Shown here: positions 7,630-16,592 of the stretch, in pieces
Numbering within the stretch: the first letter of the stretch is position 1
Layout: each line of letters starts with the position of its first letter
Origin: JBEAOO01 sp041164825
Lineage (GTDB): Bacteria > Pseudomonadota > Gammaproteobacteria > Burkholderiales > Burkholderiaceae_C
Length of the DNA stretch: 24,708 nucleotides
Direction: 5' to 3'
Assembly (NCBI GenBank): GCA_041164825.1
Contig: JBEAOO010000028.1
Coordinates: forward strand, 1-24,708
Program-made: the position numbers and the translations under genes
The notes under the pieces: generated by a model
The model's database searches: none
What the model saw: only the letters and a program-made list of their open reading frames with translations
What the model was told of the DNA's origin: nothing

Positions 7630-8018
7630 ACGCGCTGACCTTCCCCCGCCGCGTCAGCCTGCTTGCCGCGGGCTGGGTGCTCGCCGGCAACGCTCACGCC
7701 GCGCTGGAGACCGCCGGCCAAGCCATCGGCTTGATGAGCATCGGCGCTGTGATCGTGATGGCGCCAGGGGCCGTGGTGGGCGCATTGCTCACGCGCTTCG
7801 CCCCCCCAGGCTGGCGCAAGGGCGTGGCGCTGGCGGTGTTTTTGGGGCTGTGGGCGGCGTTTGCGCTGGCGGGGCGCAACGGGGCGCAACTGCATGTGGT
7901 TCTGCTCAACCCAGTGATCGTTTTCGCCGCGATACCCTACGCCGCCGGTTGCGCCCTGGGCATGCGGCTGGCGCGGCGCCGCGTGCCAGCCTCGGCATGC
8001 CAGCCCAGCGACGAGTGA
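7626..8018 (+). CDS. Small membrane protein, second of a tandem pair
   Basis: The ATG at 7626 overlaps the previous stop (ATGA), giving a 130-residue protein. It has a signal-like N-terminus ending NAHA, then ALETAGQAIGLMSIG and VVGALLTR, matching ALETGAQVVGLMLIG and VVGALLSR in the upstream paralogue. A second hydrophobic part with a conserved small-residue C-terminal segment follows (AAGCALG here, AGGCWFG upstream). No family was recognised. A hairpin lies downstream in the spacer with a convergent gene. The frame is open upstream to 7446, but that part overlaps the previous gene in another frame and is not protein. Confidence 0.7.
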   Translation: MNALTFPRRVSLLAAGWVLAGNAHAALETAGQAIGLMSIGAVIVMAPGAVVGALLTRFAPPGWRKGVALAVFLGLWAAFALAGRNGAQLHVVLLNPVIVFAAIPYAAGCALGMRLARRRVPASACQPSDE

Positions 8019-8078
8019 GTCGCCCTCGCGCCGAGCACCGAACGTCCTGGCCACGGCGCACTGGTGCTTTTGAACGCC

Positions 8079-8120
8079 AACCCGGCTGAGAGTCAGCAAG
8101 GCCACTCAGCCCGCCGGGTT
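8079..8120. terminator. Hairpin between convergent genes, probable bidirectional terminator
   Basis: GGCTGAG (8084-8090) pairs with CTCAGCC (8105-8111), and the outer AACCC (8079-8083) pairs with GGGTT (8116-8120) across a four-base bulge. The structure overlaps the last codons of the minus-strand DJ-1 gene and follows the plus-strand membrane-protein pair by 60 bases. No long U-tract is present. Confidence 0.5.
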
Positions 8121-8723
8121 TCCGCCCTCTTGCCAGCGGTTCACCACCGCCAGCGCCTGCCCCACCCAGGCGTCTTTTTCGCCCACGGGCGCCACGTAGT
8201 GCAGGGCCTGCGTGGTGGCTTCCAGGCCGGCGCGCTGCAGCATCACCCAGGTGGCCAGGTAGACGGCCGACATGCAGCCGCCCGCGGTGGCAATGGGGCC
8301 ACGCGCGTGAAAAGGCGCATCGACCACGCGCACACCGGCTTCCACCACCCAGGGTTTGGTGGTGGTGTCGGTGCAGGCCGGGCGGTCGCCGAGCAGACCG
8401 AGTCGGGCCAGCAGCAGGGTGCCCGAGCACTGCGCGCCAATGAGCTGGCGCGTGGGGTCGAGTTGCAAGCGGTCGAGCAGTGCGCTGTTCTCAGCAATGG
8501 CCCGGGTGTAGATGCCGCTGCCAAACAGCACCACATCGGCCTCGTTGGCAAATTCGAGCGGCTGCTGGGCGGTCACGGTCACGCCGTTCATCGACGTCAC
8601 TTGCGCCGTGGGGCAGGCCAACTCGGCCTTCCAGCCCAGCGCGCTCAGGCGGTTGAGCAGGCCCAGGGCAATGAAGGAATCGAGCTCGTTGAAGCCGTCG
8701 AAGGTGAGGATGGCGATGCGCAT
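8106..8723 (-). CDS. DJ-1/PfpI family protein
   Basis: It encodes a 205-residue cytosolic protein of the DJ-1/PfpI (class I glutamine-amidotransferase-like) fold. The nucleophile is C99 in the elbow motif GAQCSGTLL, and the usual acidic partner E13 lies in FDGFNELD. The motif GPIATAGGCMSA (142-153) is also typical of the group. Members include glyoxalase III-like enzymes, isonitrile hydratases, chaperone-like proteins and the N-terminal half of some AraC regulators; this one has no DNA-binding domain. The exact reaction cannot be told. It lies 63 bases after the beta-barrel gene on the same strand, so an operon is likely. Confidence 0.85.
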   Translation of the reverse strand: MRIAILTFDGFNELDSFIALGLLNRLSALGWKAELACPTAQVTSMNGVTVTAQQPLEFANEADVVLFGSGIYTRAIAENSALLDRLQLDPTRQLIGAQCSGTLLLARLGLLGDRPACTDTTTKPWVVEAGVRVVDAPFHARGPIATAGGCMSAVYLATWVMLQRAGLEATTQALHYVAPVGEKDAWVGQALAVVNRWQEGGNPAG

Positions 8724-8786
8724 GGTGGCGGGGCCTTCAAAACCAAAACGCGCCCGCGTGGCCGCAGCCCGCAGGCAGGACGCGAA

Positions 8787-9422
8787 TCAAGCGCGCGCCA
8801 GCGGGTTGGGCGTGGGCTCGGCGATCTTGTGCAGCGTGTTGCGGTCGGTGTGGTGGAAGGGCTCGGCCTGGCCGCGGATCTGCAGCACCGTGTCTTCGTC
8901 GTAGCCCCAGGTGCCATCGGCGTTGATGGTGACCTTGATGTGGAACGAGGTGGTTTTGAACGCCTCGTTCAGGAACGGTGCCGAGCAGATGCCCCAGGTG
9001 TCCAGTCCCTGTGTGGCGTTCAGCTCGAACGTGGTGGCATCGGCCGCCGCTTGGCCCGAGGCCATGGCCACCTGCCCGCGCGGGATGGTGAGCGTGTGGA
9101 TGATGGTGCCGGTGGCCGGCTCCCAGAGCCAGTAGCCCACTTGGTCGTGGTAGGTCTTGACCTGGTCGGGCTTGGTGACGTGGGTGTGATAACGCAGGCC
9201 GTAGAGCAGCTGCGGGCCATTGGTCTGCGGGTCGATGGGCTGGAGCTCAATGCGCTCGACGAAGGCCTGCTTTTTGGGGCCCTCGGCCTTGGGCTTCACG
9301 TCCAGCCCGCGGGTGCCTTGCCACACGCCGGCCATGCCGCGCAGTGGGCCCAAGTTGGCCAGGGTGTCGACGTCGATCGGGTGCGGCTCGGTGTAGATGT
9401 CTTTCGGGGCTTCGTGGCTCAT
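8787..9422 (-). CDS. Nitrobindin-like (FABP-like) haem-binding beta-barrel protein
   Basis: This 211-residue protein resembles the bacterial FABP-like/nitrobindin group, ten-stranded barrels that can bind ferric haem. Signatures are the N-terminal GVWQGTRG (32-39, the GxWxGxG-type motif) and a late histidine-rich block HHTDRNTLH (190-198), near where nitrobindins place the proximal His ligand. Haem binding is inferred from these motifs only. ATG at 9422 is preferred; GTG at 9434 would add four residues. Neither has a strong ribosome-binding site. A TTGACA (minus strand, 9498-9493) stands upstream without a good -10. The family alternative is a lipid-binding lipocalin. Confidence 0.75.
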   Translation of the reverse strand: MSHEAPKDIYTEPHPIDVDTLANLGPLRGMAGVWQGTRGLDVKPKAEGPKKQAFVERIELQPIDPQTNGPQLLYGLRYHTHVTKPDQVKTYHDQVGYWLWEPATGTIIHTLTIPRGQVAMASGQAAADATTFELNATQGLDTWGICSAPFLNEAFKTTSFHIKVTINADGTWGYDEDTVLQIRGQAEPFHHTDRNTLHKIAEPTPNPLARA

Positions 9423-9524
9423 GGCGGCAGTCACAAGTAGGGCTGGGGTGGTCTGACTTTAGCGTCAGCCCGGGGCATTTGCAGGGCCCGGCTGTCAATG
9501 TTCACGCAAACAGTCGGGCAGGCT

Positions 9525-9671
9525 TCAGCTCGCTGCCAGCTGGTGGCCGAGCTGGCCCATCCACACCAGTGCGCCAGCAGCATTGAGGGCCAGACCCAGC
9601 TGCTGGCGGGCGGACAAACGCGGCAAGGCTTGGCGGGCCACAGTGGCAGTGTGGGCGATGAAGGTGGACAT
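9525..9671 (-). CDS. 48-residue small protein downstream of oxyR
   Basis: The frame runs from ATG at 9671 to TGA at 9525. AGGAG is placed six bases before the ATG, one of the best ribosome-binding sites in the window. The product begins MSTFIAHTATVARQALPRLS and ends GQLGHQLAAS. The middle (about 25-40) is moderately hydrophobic and could form one amphipathic or membrane-touching helix. No family was recognised and there are no cysteines. It lies 163 bases after oxyR on the same strand. It is a plausible unannotated small protein; expression is not demonstrated. Confidence 0.6.
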   Translation of the reverse strand: MSTFIAHTATVARQALPRLSARQQLGLALNAAGALVWMGQLGHQLAAS

Positions 9672-9800
9672 GGCAGGCTCCTGGCTACGGGATGTTGACT
9701 GACGCAGTGGCAGCCGAAGCGGCCGTCACGGGCCCCGGCTGTCAGGGCATGGTCGCCATGTTAGTCAAGAACTATGAATGCATCTAATTGAATAGCAGAA

Positions 9801-9829
9801 TGCCCGCCATAGCCCCGCCTGCGCGGGCA
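9801..9829 (-). terminator. Weak hairpin after oxyR
   Basis: TGCCCGC (9801-9807) pairs with GCGGGCA (9823-9829) across a 15-base loop, just past the oxyR stop. On the minus strand it is followed by TTCTGCTATT, only a partial U-tract. A second palindrome, CACCTG-CT-CAGGTG (9828-9841), covers the oxyR stop codon. AT-richer DNA (9760-9795), unusual for this window, comes next. Confidence 0.35.
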
Positions 9830-9834
9830 CCTGC

Positions 9835-10758
9835 TCAGGTGTTCAGCCGGGTCACGCCGTTCAAGGTGCAGGCGTGCACGGCATTGCGCAGCGCGGCGAT
9901 GGCTTCGTAACGGGTGAAGCTGCGGCGCCAGGCCAGCACCACGCGCCGCGTGGGCACCGGGTCGCTGAAGGGCAGGTAGGCCACGTGGCGCTCGGGCTCG
10001 ACGGGCACGCTGAGCTGCGGCACCACCGTCACGCCCATGCCCGCGGCCACCATGTATTTGATGGTCTCCAGCGACGAGCCCTCAAAGCTCTTGCGGATGC
10101 CCTCGGCATCGCTCGAAAAACGCGCGTACTCGGGGCACACCTCCAGCACGTGGTCGCGGAAACAATGGCCCGTGCCGAGCAGCAACATGGTCTCTTGCTT
10201 CAGCACCTCGGCGCTCACGCTGGCTTGCGCGGCCAGCGGGTGCGTGCGCGGCACCGCCACCTGGAAGGGCTCGTCATAGAGCGGTGCCACGGCCAGCCCG
10301 GTGTCGGGAAACGGCTCGGCCATGATGGCGCAGTCGAGCTCACCGGTGCGCAGCATGTCGAGCAGCTTCACCGTGAAGTTCTCTTGCAGCATCAAGGGCA
10401 TTTGCGGCGTGAGCTCGATCGAGTGGCGCACCAGCTCCGGCAGCAAATACGGGCCGATCGTGTAAATGATGCCCAGCCGCAGCGGGCCCGTCACCGGGTC
10501 TTTGCCGCGCTTGGCGATGTCTTTGATGGCCGCGGCCTGCTCGATCACCTGCTGCGCCTGGCGCACGATCTGCTCGCCCAGCGGCGTCACGCTCACCTCG
10601 CTGGCGCCACGCTCGAAGAGCTTCACGTCGAGCTCTTCTTCGAGCTTCTTGATGGCCACGCTGAGCGTGGGCTGCGACACAAAACAGGCCTCGGCCGCCC
10701 GCCCAAAGTGGCGCTCACGGGCCACGGCAACGATGTAGCGGAGTTCGGTCAGGGTCAT
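9835..10758 (-). CDS. oxyR: OxyR, hydrogen-peroxide-sensing LysR-type regulator
   Basis: OxyR activates peroxide-defence genes when oxidised. The 307-residue protein has the N-terminal winged helix (about 1-60: TLTELRYIVAVARERHFGRA) and a periplasmic-binding-like sensor domain. The two redox cysteines fall at C199 (GTGHCFRDH) and C208 (LEVCPE), the same numbers as in E. coli OxyR, so the disulfide switch is intact. The start at 10758 is the normal LysR start; the frame is open further upstream without support. It lies 121 bases after the yciH-like gene, and no katG or ahpC is in view. LysR proteins often repress their own promoter, but no operator was recognised. Confidence 0.95.
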   Translation of the reverse strand: MTLTELRYIVAVARERHFGRAAEACFVSQPTLSVAIKKLEEELDVKLFERGASEVSVTPLGEQIVRQAQQVIEQAAAIKDIAKRGKDPVTGPLRLGIIYTIGPYLLPELVRHSIELTPQMPLMLQENFTVKLLDMLRTGELDCAIMAEPFPDTGLAVAPLYDEPFQVAVPRTHPLAAQASVSAEVLKQETMLLLGTGHCFRDHVLEVCPEYARFSSDAEGIRKSFEGSSLETIKYMVAAGMGVTVVPQLSVPVEPERHVAYLPFSDPVPTRRVVLAWRRSFTRYEAIAALRNAVHACTLNGVTRLNT

Positions 10759-10879
10759 GGGCGCATCCGGGCTGGGCCAGCCGCGGCGCACGCGGACAGC
10801 TTCATCAAACCACCACTGTAGCGGCAGGCCCTGAAAAGCGACATCTGCGGCCGCCCCCAAAACCCCAGCCCGACGAAGG

Positions 10880-11242
10880 TCAGCCGCCCGCGCGCTTGAC
10901 CTTCATGCCTTGCGCTTGCAACAGCGTCACGATGCGCTCGGCGTGGTCGCCCTGCACCTCGATCACGCCGTCCTTCACCGTGCCGCCGCTGCCGCAAGCG
11001 GTGCGCAACTGCTTGCCCAGCGCGGCCAGTGCCTCCGCCGCCAGCGGCACGCCGCGCACCAACGTCACCGCCTTGCCGCCGCGCCCCTTGGTCTCGCGCG
11101 ACACCCGCGCGATGCCATCACCCGCCGGCACGGCCGCGGCTTGGCGTTGCTTGCACGCGCAAGCGCTGAGCGCTTGGCGGCAATCGGGGCAAGTGCGGCC
11201 GGTGTCGGTAGAGTAGACGAGGCGGGTGGAGGAGGTGGCCAT
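10880..11242 (-). CDS. yciH: YciH/SUI1-family translation factor
   Basis: This 120-residue protein has the SUI1 (eIF1-like) fold; E. coli YciH binds the 30S subunit and affects the fidelity of initiation, with a reported role in stress. The N-terminus holds CPDC (18-21) and CAC (28-30), a possible small zinc site common in this family. The core shows RGGKAVTLVRG and the C-terminal LGKQLRTACGSGGTVKDG typical of the domain. The start at 11242 has no strong ribosome-binding site, and a 7-bp hairpin covers it. It lies 36 bases after the lipoprotein gene on the same strand. Confidence 0.9.
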   Translation of the reverse strand: MATSSTRLVYSTDTGRTCPDCRQALSACACKQRQAAAVPAGDGIARVSRETKGRGGKAVTLVRGVPLAAEALAALGKQLRTACGSGGTVKDGVIEVQGDHAERIVTLLQAQGMKVKRAGG

Positions 11243-11261
11243 GGGCGAGATTTTCCCATGG
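11239..11261 (-). promoter_or_regulatory. Hairpin covering the yciH start codon
   Basis: CCATGGG (11239-11245) and CCCATGG (11255-11261) are perfect inverted 7-bp arms with a 9-base loop. On the minus strand the 3' arm contains the yciH ATG, so folding would hide the start codon in the message. No other ribosome-binding site is visible. Translational control is an inference. Confidence 0.4.
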
Positions 11262-11278
11262 CCTTGGCCCCGCCAGCG

Positions 11279-13171
11279 TCATTGGCGCAGTTCGTGGAAG
11301 GTGTAGAAATCACTGCCCAAGGCGTTGCGCGCGGTCACCGAGAAGCCCACCGGCGAGGTCGGCGAGGCGCCCACCCAGTTGCCGAAGCTGATCGTGTTGC
11401 TGGTGAGGTTGTTCCTGAAAACCGTCGCCCCACCGGGCGGGCTCATGGCGGCGGCGTTCAAGCGGTACGTGCCAGTGGTGGGCAGCGTTGCCGTCAGGCT
11501 GACCTCGACGCCGTCGACGAGCGCGGCCCAGTTGCCGGGGTTGATGGAAGCAACGCGCGGGAACAAGGTGTCGCCTGCGGCGGCGGCTTGCTCAGCACTG
11601 AGGGGCGCTTCTGCCAGGGTCAAGGTGCGCGGCTCGCCCAGGGGGGCGCCGTTGGCATCCAACAGGGTGAAGGCGTACGAGCCACCGGCCGCCAATTGCG
11701 CCCGATACATGCAGGCCAACTCCGTGCGCCCTGGATCATCACAACCGGGCAACCAGGTGCCGGTGAACTGGCCATCTCCGGTGGCCAAGCGATAGGCCCC
11801 CGCACTGCGCTGCGCCACCACCCCGGTGAGGCCCAAGCCGGCCAAGGCATCTGGCACATGGGACTTCAAGCCCGGCCCGGTGATCTGGACGTACTGCGCG
11901 TCAGGATGCCGTGTGGAGACCCAGTACCCGAGCTTGGGCGCGTAGTAGCGCGGGGTCAGGTTTTCGTCTGGGTAGCGGGCATTGACGGCACGAACATCTG
12001 CATAAAACAAGGCGCGGTCACCGGCGTCTTGCCAAGTGCTGCCGTCGGCACTGCGACGAAACTGGTGGACCCACTGCGACGACGTGCCATCCTTCAACCG
12101 GGTCTCGTAGGCCACGCTGATGGTGCTTCCGCCATCGGCGAAGGAACGAATCGTGGCGCCGGACTGCACCATGCCCGCAAACATGGGGACCAGCAGCCCG
12201 TCGGCGCTCAAGTAAGCGTCCGAGCCGCCGCCTTGGTCCAAGAAGTTGCTGGCAATGCTCGCCCGCAAAGCGGTGTTGTTGGCGACGGGAATGCCGTCTT
12301 TGAAGGCCGCGCTGATCACGGCCAAGGTTTGCTCGATGGCCTTCAGGCTCGCCGCGGCCTCGGTCAAGGGCAAGGTGCGCGGCACGGCGGGCACCACAAA
12401 CGCCTCCACGTCGGTGCTGCTGTTCAGGTCATCGACGATGCGGGTGTTGTCGACCAGGTTGGTGATGGTGGCGGTTTTGGCAGCAGCGTCGGTGCTCACG
12501 CGCAGCACGTCCATCACGGCGTCGAACTGGGTGTGGTCGGTGGCAAAGGCGGTGCGCAGCAAGTCAAACCCAGCATCCACCCCCAACTCAAGCAAGATCG
12601 GCCGCAGCTTGTCGGTGAGCGCCTGTTTGGCGGCATCGAGTTCCGCCGGTTTGAGTTGGGCAAGGTCGGCGAAATTGGGCGCGTCGAAATAGTTGGCAGC
12701 GGCGGCACCGGCGATGTTGGCCACGATCAGATCGGTGAACGGCGTGATGTTGATGGTCTGGTTGACGTCGTCGGCCGTGGCGGCGGACACCAGGCGCACG
12801 GTGCGGCCACCGACCGTGCCTTCGGCCATCAACAAAAACGGCGCCGTCATGCCCGTGACGCTGACCGTGTACTGGCCATTGGCTTCGATCGGGCTGGTGC
12901 GGGTGCGGCCCGCGCTGTCTTTGACCGTGACGTGGCCCACCACCGGCGCACCCGATGCAGCGGTACCGGTGAGGGAGGCCGCAGCGGTGTCGTCGCTGCT
13001 GCCCCCACCACCGCAGGCGGTGAGGGCTGCCAGGGCGGTGGCCAAGAGCGCATGGCGCAGCGCGGGCTGCCAGCGGCGGGCGCCGCGGGCCGGTGCGGCG
13101 TCAGCGTGAGCCTGGGCTGCGGAGGCGGTCGTGGAAATGGGGACCGGAACGGGAGCAAGGTTGACAAACAT
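11279..13171 (-). CDS. Large predicted lipoprotein of unknown function
   Basis: It encodes a 630-residue exported protein. A hydrophobic stretch (about 39-52) ends in a lipobox LTAC with C53 followed by GGGGSSDD, the usual Gly/Ser tether of lipoproteins. Residues about 63-110 read like a carboxypeptidase-regulatory/Ig-like beta domain (GTAASGAPVVGHVTVKDSAG). A helical region follows at roughly 140-230, then beta-rich sequence to the end. AGGAGG six bases before the ATG at 13171 fixes the start, leaving an unusually long n-region of about 38 residues before the signal core. No enzyme motif was recognised. It interrupts the recG to oxyR interval. Lipid attachment is inferred; whether it reaches the outer membrane is unknown. 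Confidence 0.8.
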   Translation of the reverse strand: MFVNLAPVPVPISTTASAAQAHADAAPARGARRWQPALRHALLATALAALTACGGGGSSDDTAAASLTGTAASGAPVVGHVTVKDSAGRTRTSPIEANGQYTVSVTGMTAPFLLMAEGTVGGRTVRLVSAATADDVNQTINITPFTDLIVANIAGAAAANYFDAPNFADLAQLKPAELDAAKQALTDKLRPILLELGVDAGFDLLRTAFATDHTQFDAVMDVLRVSTDAAAKTATITNLVDNTRIVDDLNSSTDVEAFVVPAVPRTLPLTEAAASLKAIEQTLAVISAAFKDGIPVANNTALRASIASNFLDQGGGSDAYLSADGLLVPMFAGMVQSGATIRSFADGGSTISVAYETRLKDGTSSQWVHQFRRSADGSTWQDAGDRALFYADVRAVNARYPDENLTPRYYAPKLGYWVSTRHPDAQYVQITGPGLKSHVPDALAGLGLTGVVAQRSAGAYRLATGDGQFTGTWLPGCDDPGRTELACMYRAQLAAGGSYAFTLLDANGAPLGEPRTLTLAEAPLSAEQAAAAGDTLFPRVASINPGNWAALVDGVEVSLTATLPTTGTYRLNAAAMSPPGGATVFRNNLTSNTISFGNWVGASPTSPVGFSVTARNALGSDFYTFHELRQ

Positions 13172-13302
13172 GGCAGGCCTCCTGGGGCGTTTGGGGTGCG
13201 CGTCCAGGTCGCTTGCCGCCGCACGTTGCCGCGGCACCCTGAATCACGAGCCCAGCGTAGGAGGGGTGCGCGCGCTGGCCATCATCAACACTGATGAGCA
13301 CC

Positions 13303-13316
13303 CCCAAGTCCTTGGG
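13303..13316. terminator. Short palindrome after recG
   Basis: CCCAAG-TC-CTTGGG is a perfect 6-bp inverted repeat 22 bases past the recG stop on the minus strand. It is too small, with too short a loop, to be a confident terminator and lacks a U-tract. The remaining 13172-13338 spacer shows no gene; it may hold the lipoprotein promoter. Confidence 0.25.
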
Positions 13317-13338
13317 CGGCCGTCTGACGCCCAGCGCT

Positions 13339-15447
<2,109 letters not shown>

Positions 15448-15718
15448 TCTCGCCGCGCGGCGAGCGCTGGGCAGGCACCCACACGCACACGCTGAGCCCC
15501 ACCCCGCCACCGGGCGCAGCCGCTGCGGCCCGCCCGCGCCTGCCACCGTTGTGCACGGCGCGCAACACTCCTGCGCAGCGTTGATCGCTCTTTCACATTC
15601 CCACACACAGCCGGCCAAATAGCCCGCCAAAGCCCGGCACAATTCCGCCCGCTGCAGCGCACAAAACTGTCGTTTTCAGCCCCCCTCCCATCCCCCCCTT
15701 GCCCGCCCGAATCCCACC

Positions 15719-15847
15719 ATGCGTTTCCTGCTCCGTTGTGCCGCCTGTGCGCTGGCCGTCCTTACCATGAGCGTGCTCGCCGCCAAGGCCTGGGACCAGT
15801 CGGATCAAGCCGCGCAAGCGCAGGTTGCCGCTGCGCCCGCACACTGA
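15719..15847 (+). CDS. Possible 42-residue secreted or membrane-anchored peptide
   Basis: The frame ATG (15719) to TGA (15847) encodes a peptide starting MRFLLRCAACALAVLTMSVL, a good signal-peptide or anchor pattern with Arg residues before an uninterrupted hydrophobic run. A short polar tail follows (AWDQSDQAAQAQ to APAH). No ribosome-binding site is visible, but several genes here lack one. CACAAT at 15639-15644 is a possible -10. The hydrophobic-then-polar layout is more protein-like than chance, yet expression is unproven. Confidence 0.4.
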   Translation: MRFLLRCAACALAVLTMSVLAAKAWDQSDQAAQAQVAAAPAH

Positions 15848-15946
15848 GCACGGGACGGCTCGCCAGCTGTCACGCCACGAGACAGCGGCTGTTCAAGCGC
15901 GCTCCATCTGCGCACGGGCACTGCGCCACTCTGGCGAAATGATCGG

Positions 15947-16078
15947 GCACCTTGACGCCGCTCAAGGTGCGCGCCGGCCAGCTTTTTAAGGTGACGTCAC
16001 CGCCGGGCGTTTGATGCGTTCCGGTGGCCGGTTTCCCCCGGCTTTGGCGGTGCCCCTCGGCACCCGACGGGGGGCACC
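15947..16078 (+). promoter_or_regulatory. Structured leader upstream of the cytochrome c gene
   Basis: Several helices can form here. GCACCTTGA (15947-15955) pairs with TCAAGGTGC (15962-15970). GCCGG (16027-16031) pairs with CCGGC (16038-16042). GGTGCCCC (16049-16056) pairs with GGGGCACC (16071-16078), extended by inner TCGG/CCGA, and ends four bases before the ribosome-binding site. A long-range pairing CACCGCC (15998-16004) with GGCGGTG (16046-16052) would compete with that last helix. A T5 run (15983-15987) follows the first helix. No known riboswitch class was recognised. Confidence 0.45.
15990..16001. promoter_or_regulatory. Perfect 12-bp palindrome upstream of the cytochrome c gene
   Basis: GGTGACGTCACC is a perfect palindrome centred 100 bases before the cytochrome start. 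It has the form of a binding site for a dimeric regulator. It also overlaps one arm of a possible RNA pairing. The cognate regulator is unknown. Confidence 0.4.
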
Positions 16079-16095
16079 TCTGGAGGACCCGATCC

Positions 16096-16497
16096 ATGCC
16101 CGCCCTGCGCACCCGCCGCCCCGCCGCCCTGGCCTGTCTGTTTGCCCTTGGCAGCGCCGTCGTCAGCCCCAGCGCCTTCGCGGCCAGCGACGCCGACATG
16201 CTGCAGCTCGCCACGACAAGCGGCTGCATGACCTGCCACCACATCGAGCCCGGCGCCAAAGGCCCGGACGGCCTGCCACCCATCGGCCCTGCCTGGCGCG
16301 ACGTGGCCGCCCAATACCGCGGCAATGCAAAAGCCCTGGCCCAGCTCACCGCCACCGTGCAGGCCGGCTCCAACCCCTACGCCAGCCACTGGAAGGGCAA
16401 GGTCAGCGGCCTGGCCATGCCGCCCAACCAGGTGGCCATCAGCGAGACCGACACGCGCCAGCTGGTGCAGTGGATCTTGGCGCTCAAGACACCGTAA
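16096..16497 (+). CDS. Small periplasmic c-type cytochrome
   Basis: This 133-residue class I cytochrome c carries one haem. A signal peptide (about 1-29, cut near SAFA) sends it to the periplasm. The haem site is CMTCH (44-48), and M108 in GLAMPPN is the likely sixth ligand. The mature protein of about 104 residues has the size of a soluble electron carrier (c551/c5-like). GGAGG at 16082-16086 is nine bases before the ATG, supporting this start over an in-frame ATG at 16024. A hairpin follows the stop. Its electron partner cannot be deduced from the neighbours. Confidence 0.9.
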   Translation: MPALRTRRPAALACLFALGSAVVSPSAFAASDADMLQLATTSGCMTCHHIEPGAKGPDGLPPIGPAWRDVAAQYRGNAKALAQLTATVQAGSNPYASHWKGKVSGLAMPPNQVAISETDTRQLVQWILALKTP

Positions 16498-16522
16498 AGG
16501 CGCGCCGCTGCACTGGTGGCAG

Positions 16523-16552
16523 AGAAGCGGCGTGGAACAATCCGCCGCTTCT
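16523..16552 (+). terminator. Hairpin terminator after the cytochrome gene
   Basis: AGAAGCGGCG (16523-16532) pairs perfectly with CGCCGCTTCT (16543-16552) over a 10-base loop, followed directly by TT and a T-rich stretch. It begins 26 bases past the cytochrome stop. The loop contains AACAAT (16536-16541), a possible -10 for queA, so one element may end one transcript and start the next. Confidence 0.65.
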
Positions 16553-16592
16553 TTGCGATTTCGCCCGCGCCTTCCCGGCCGGGCCCCAGGCC

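Noticed and set aside
9760..9800. OxyR-type binding site in the A+T-richer stretch (CTAT and ATAG words)
   Set aside because: The spacing (CTAT, 16 bases, ATAG) does not fit the known ATAG-N7-CTAT arrangement.
10910..13294. A 794-codon plus-strand open frame across yciH and the lipoprotein gene
   Set aside because: It is antisense to two well-supported genes and shows no domain. The minus-strand frames carry a SUI1 fold, a lipobox and a strong ribosome-binding site.
13291..13298. CTGATGAG resembling the core of a hammerhead ribozyme
   Set aside because: The required GAAA box and flanking stems are missing on this strand, so the match is chance.
15597..16095. A full-length gene between recG and the cytochrome gene
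   Set aside because: No frame over 50 codons in this interval has a ribosome-binding site or a domain. Only the 42-residue peptide was kept, at low confidence.
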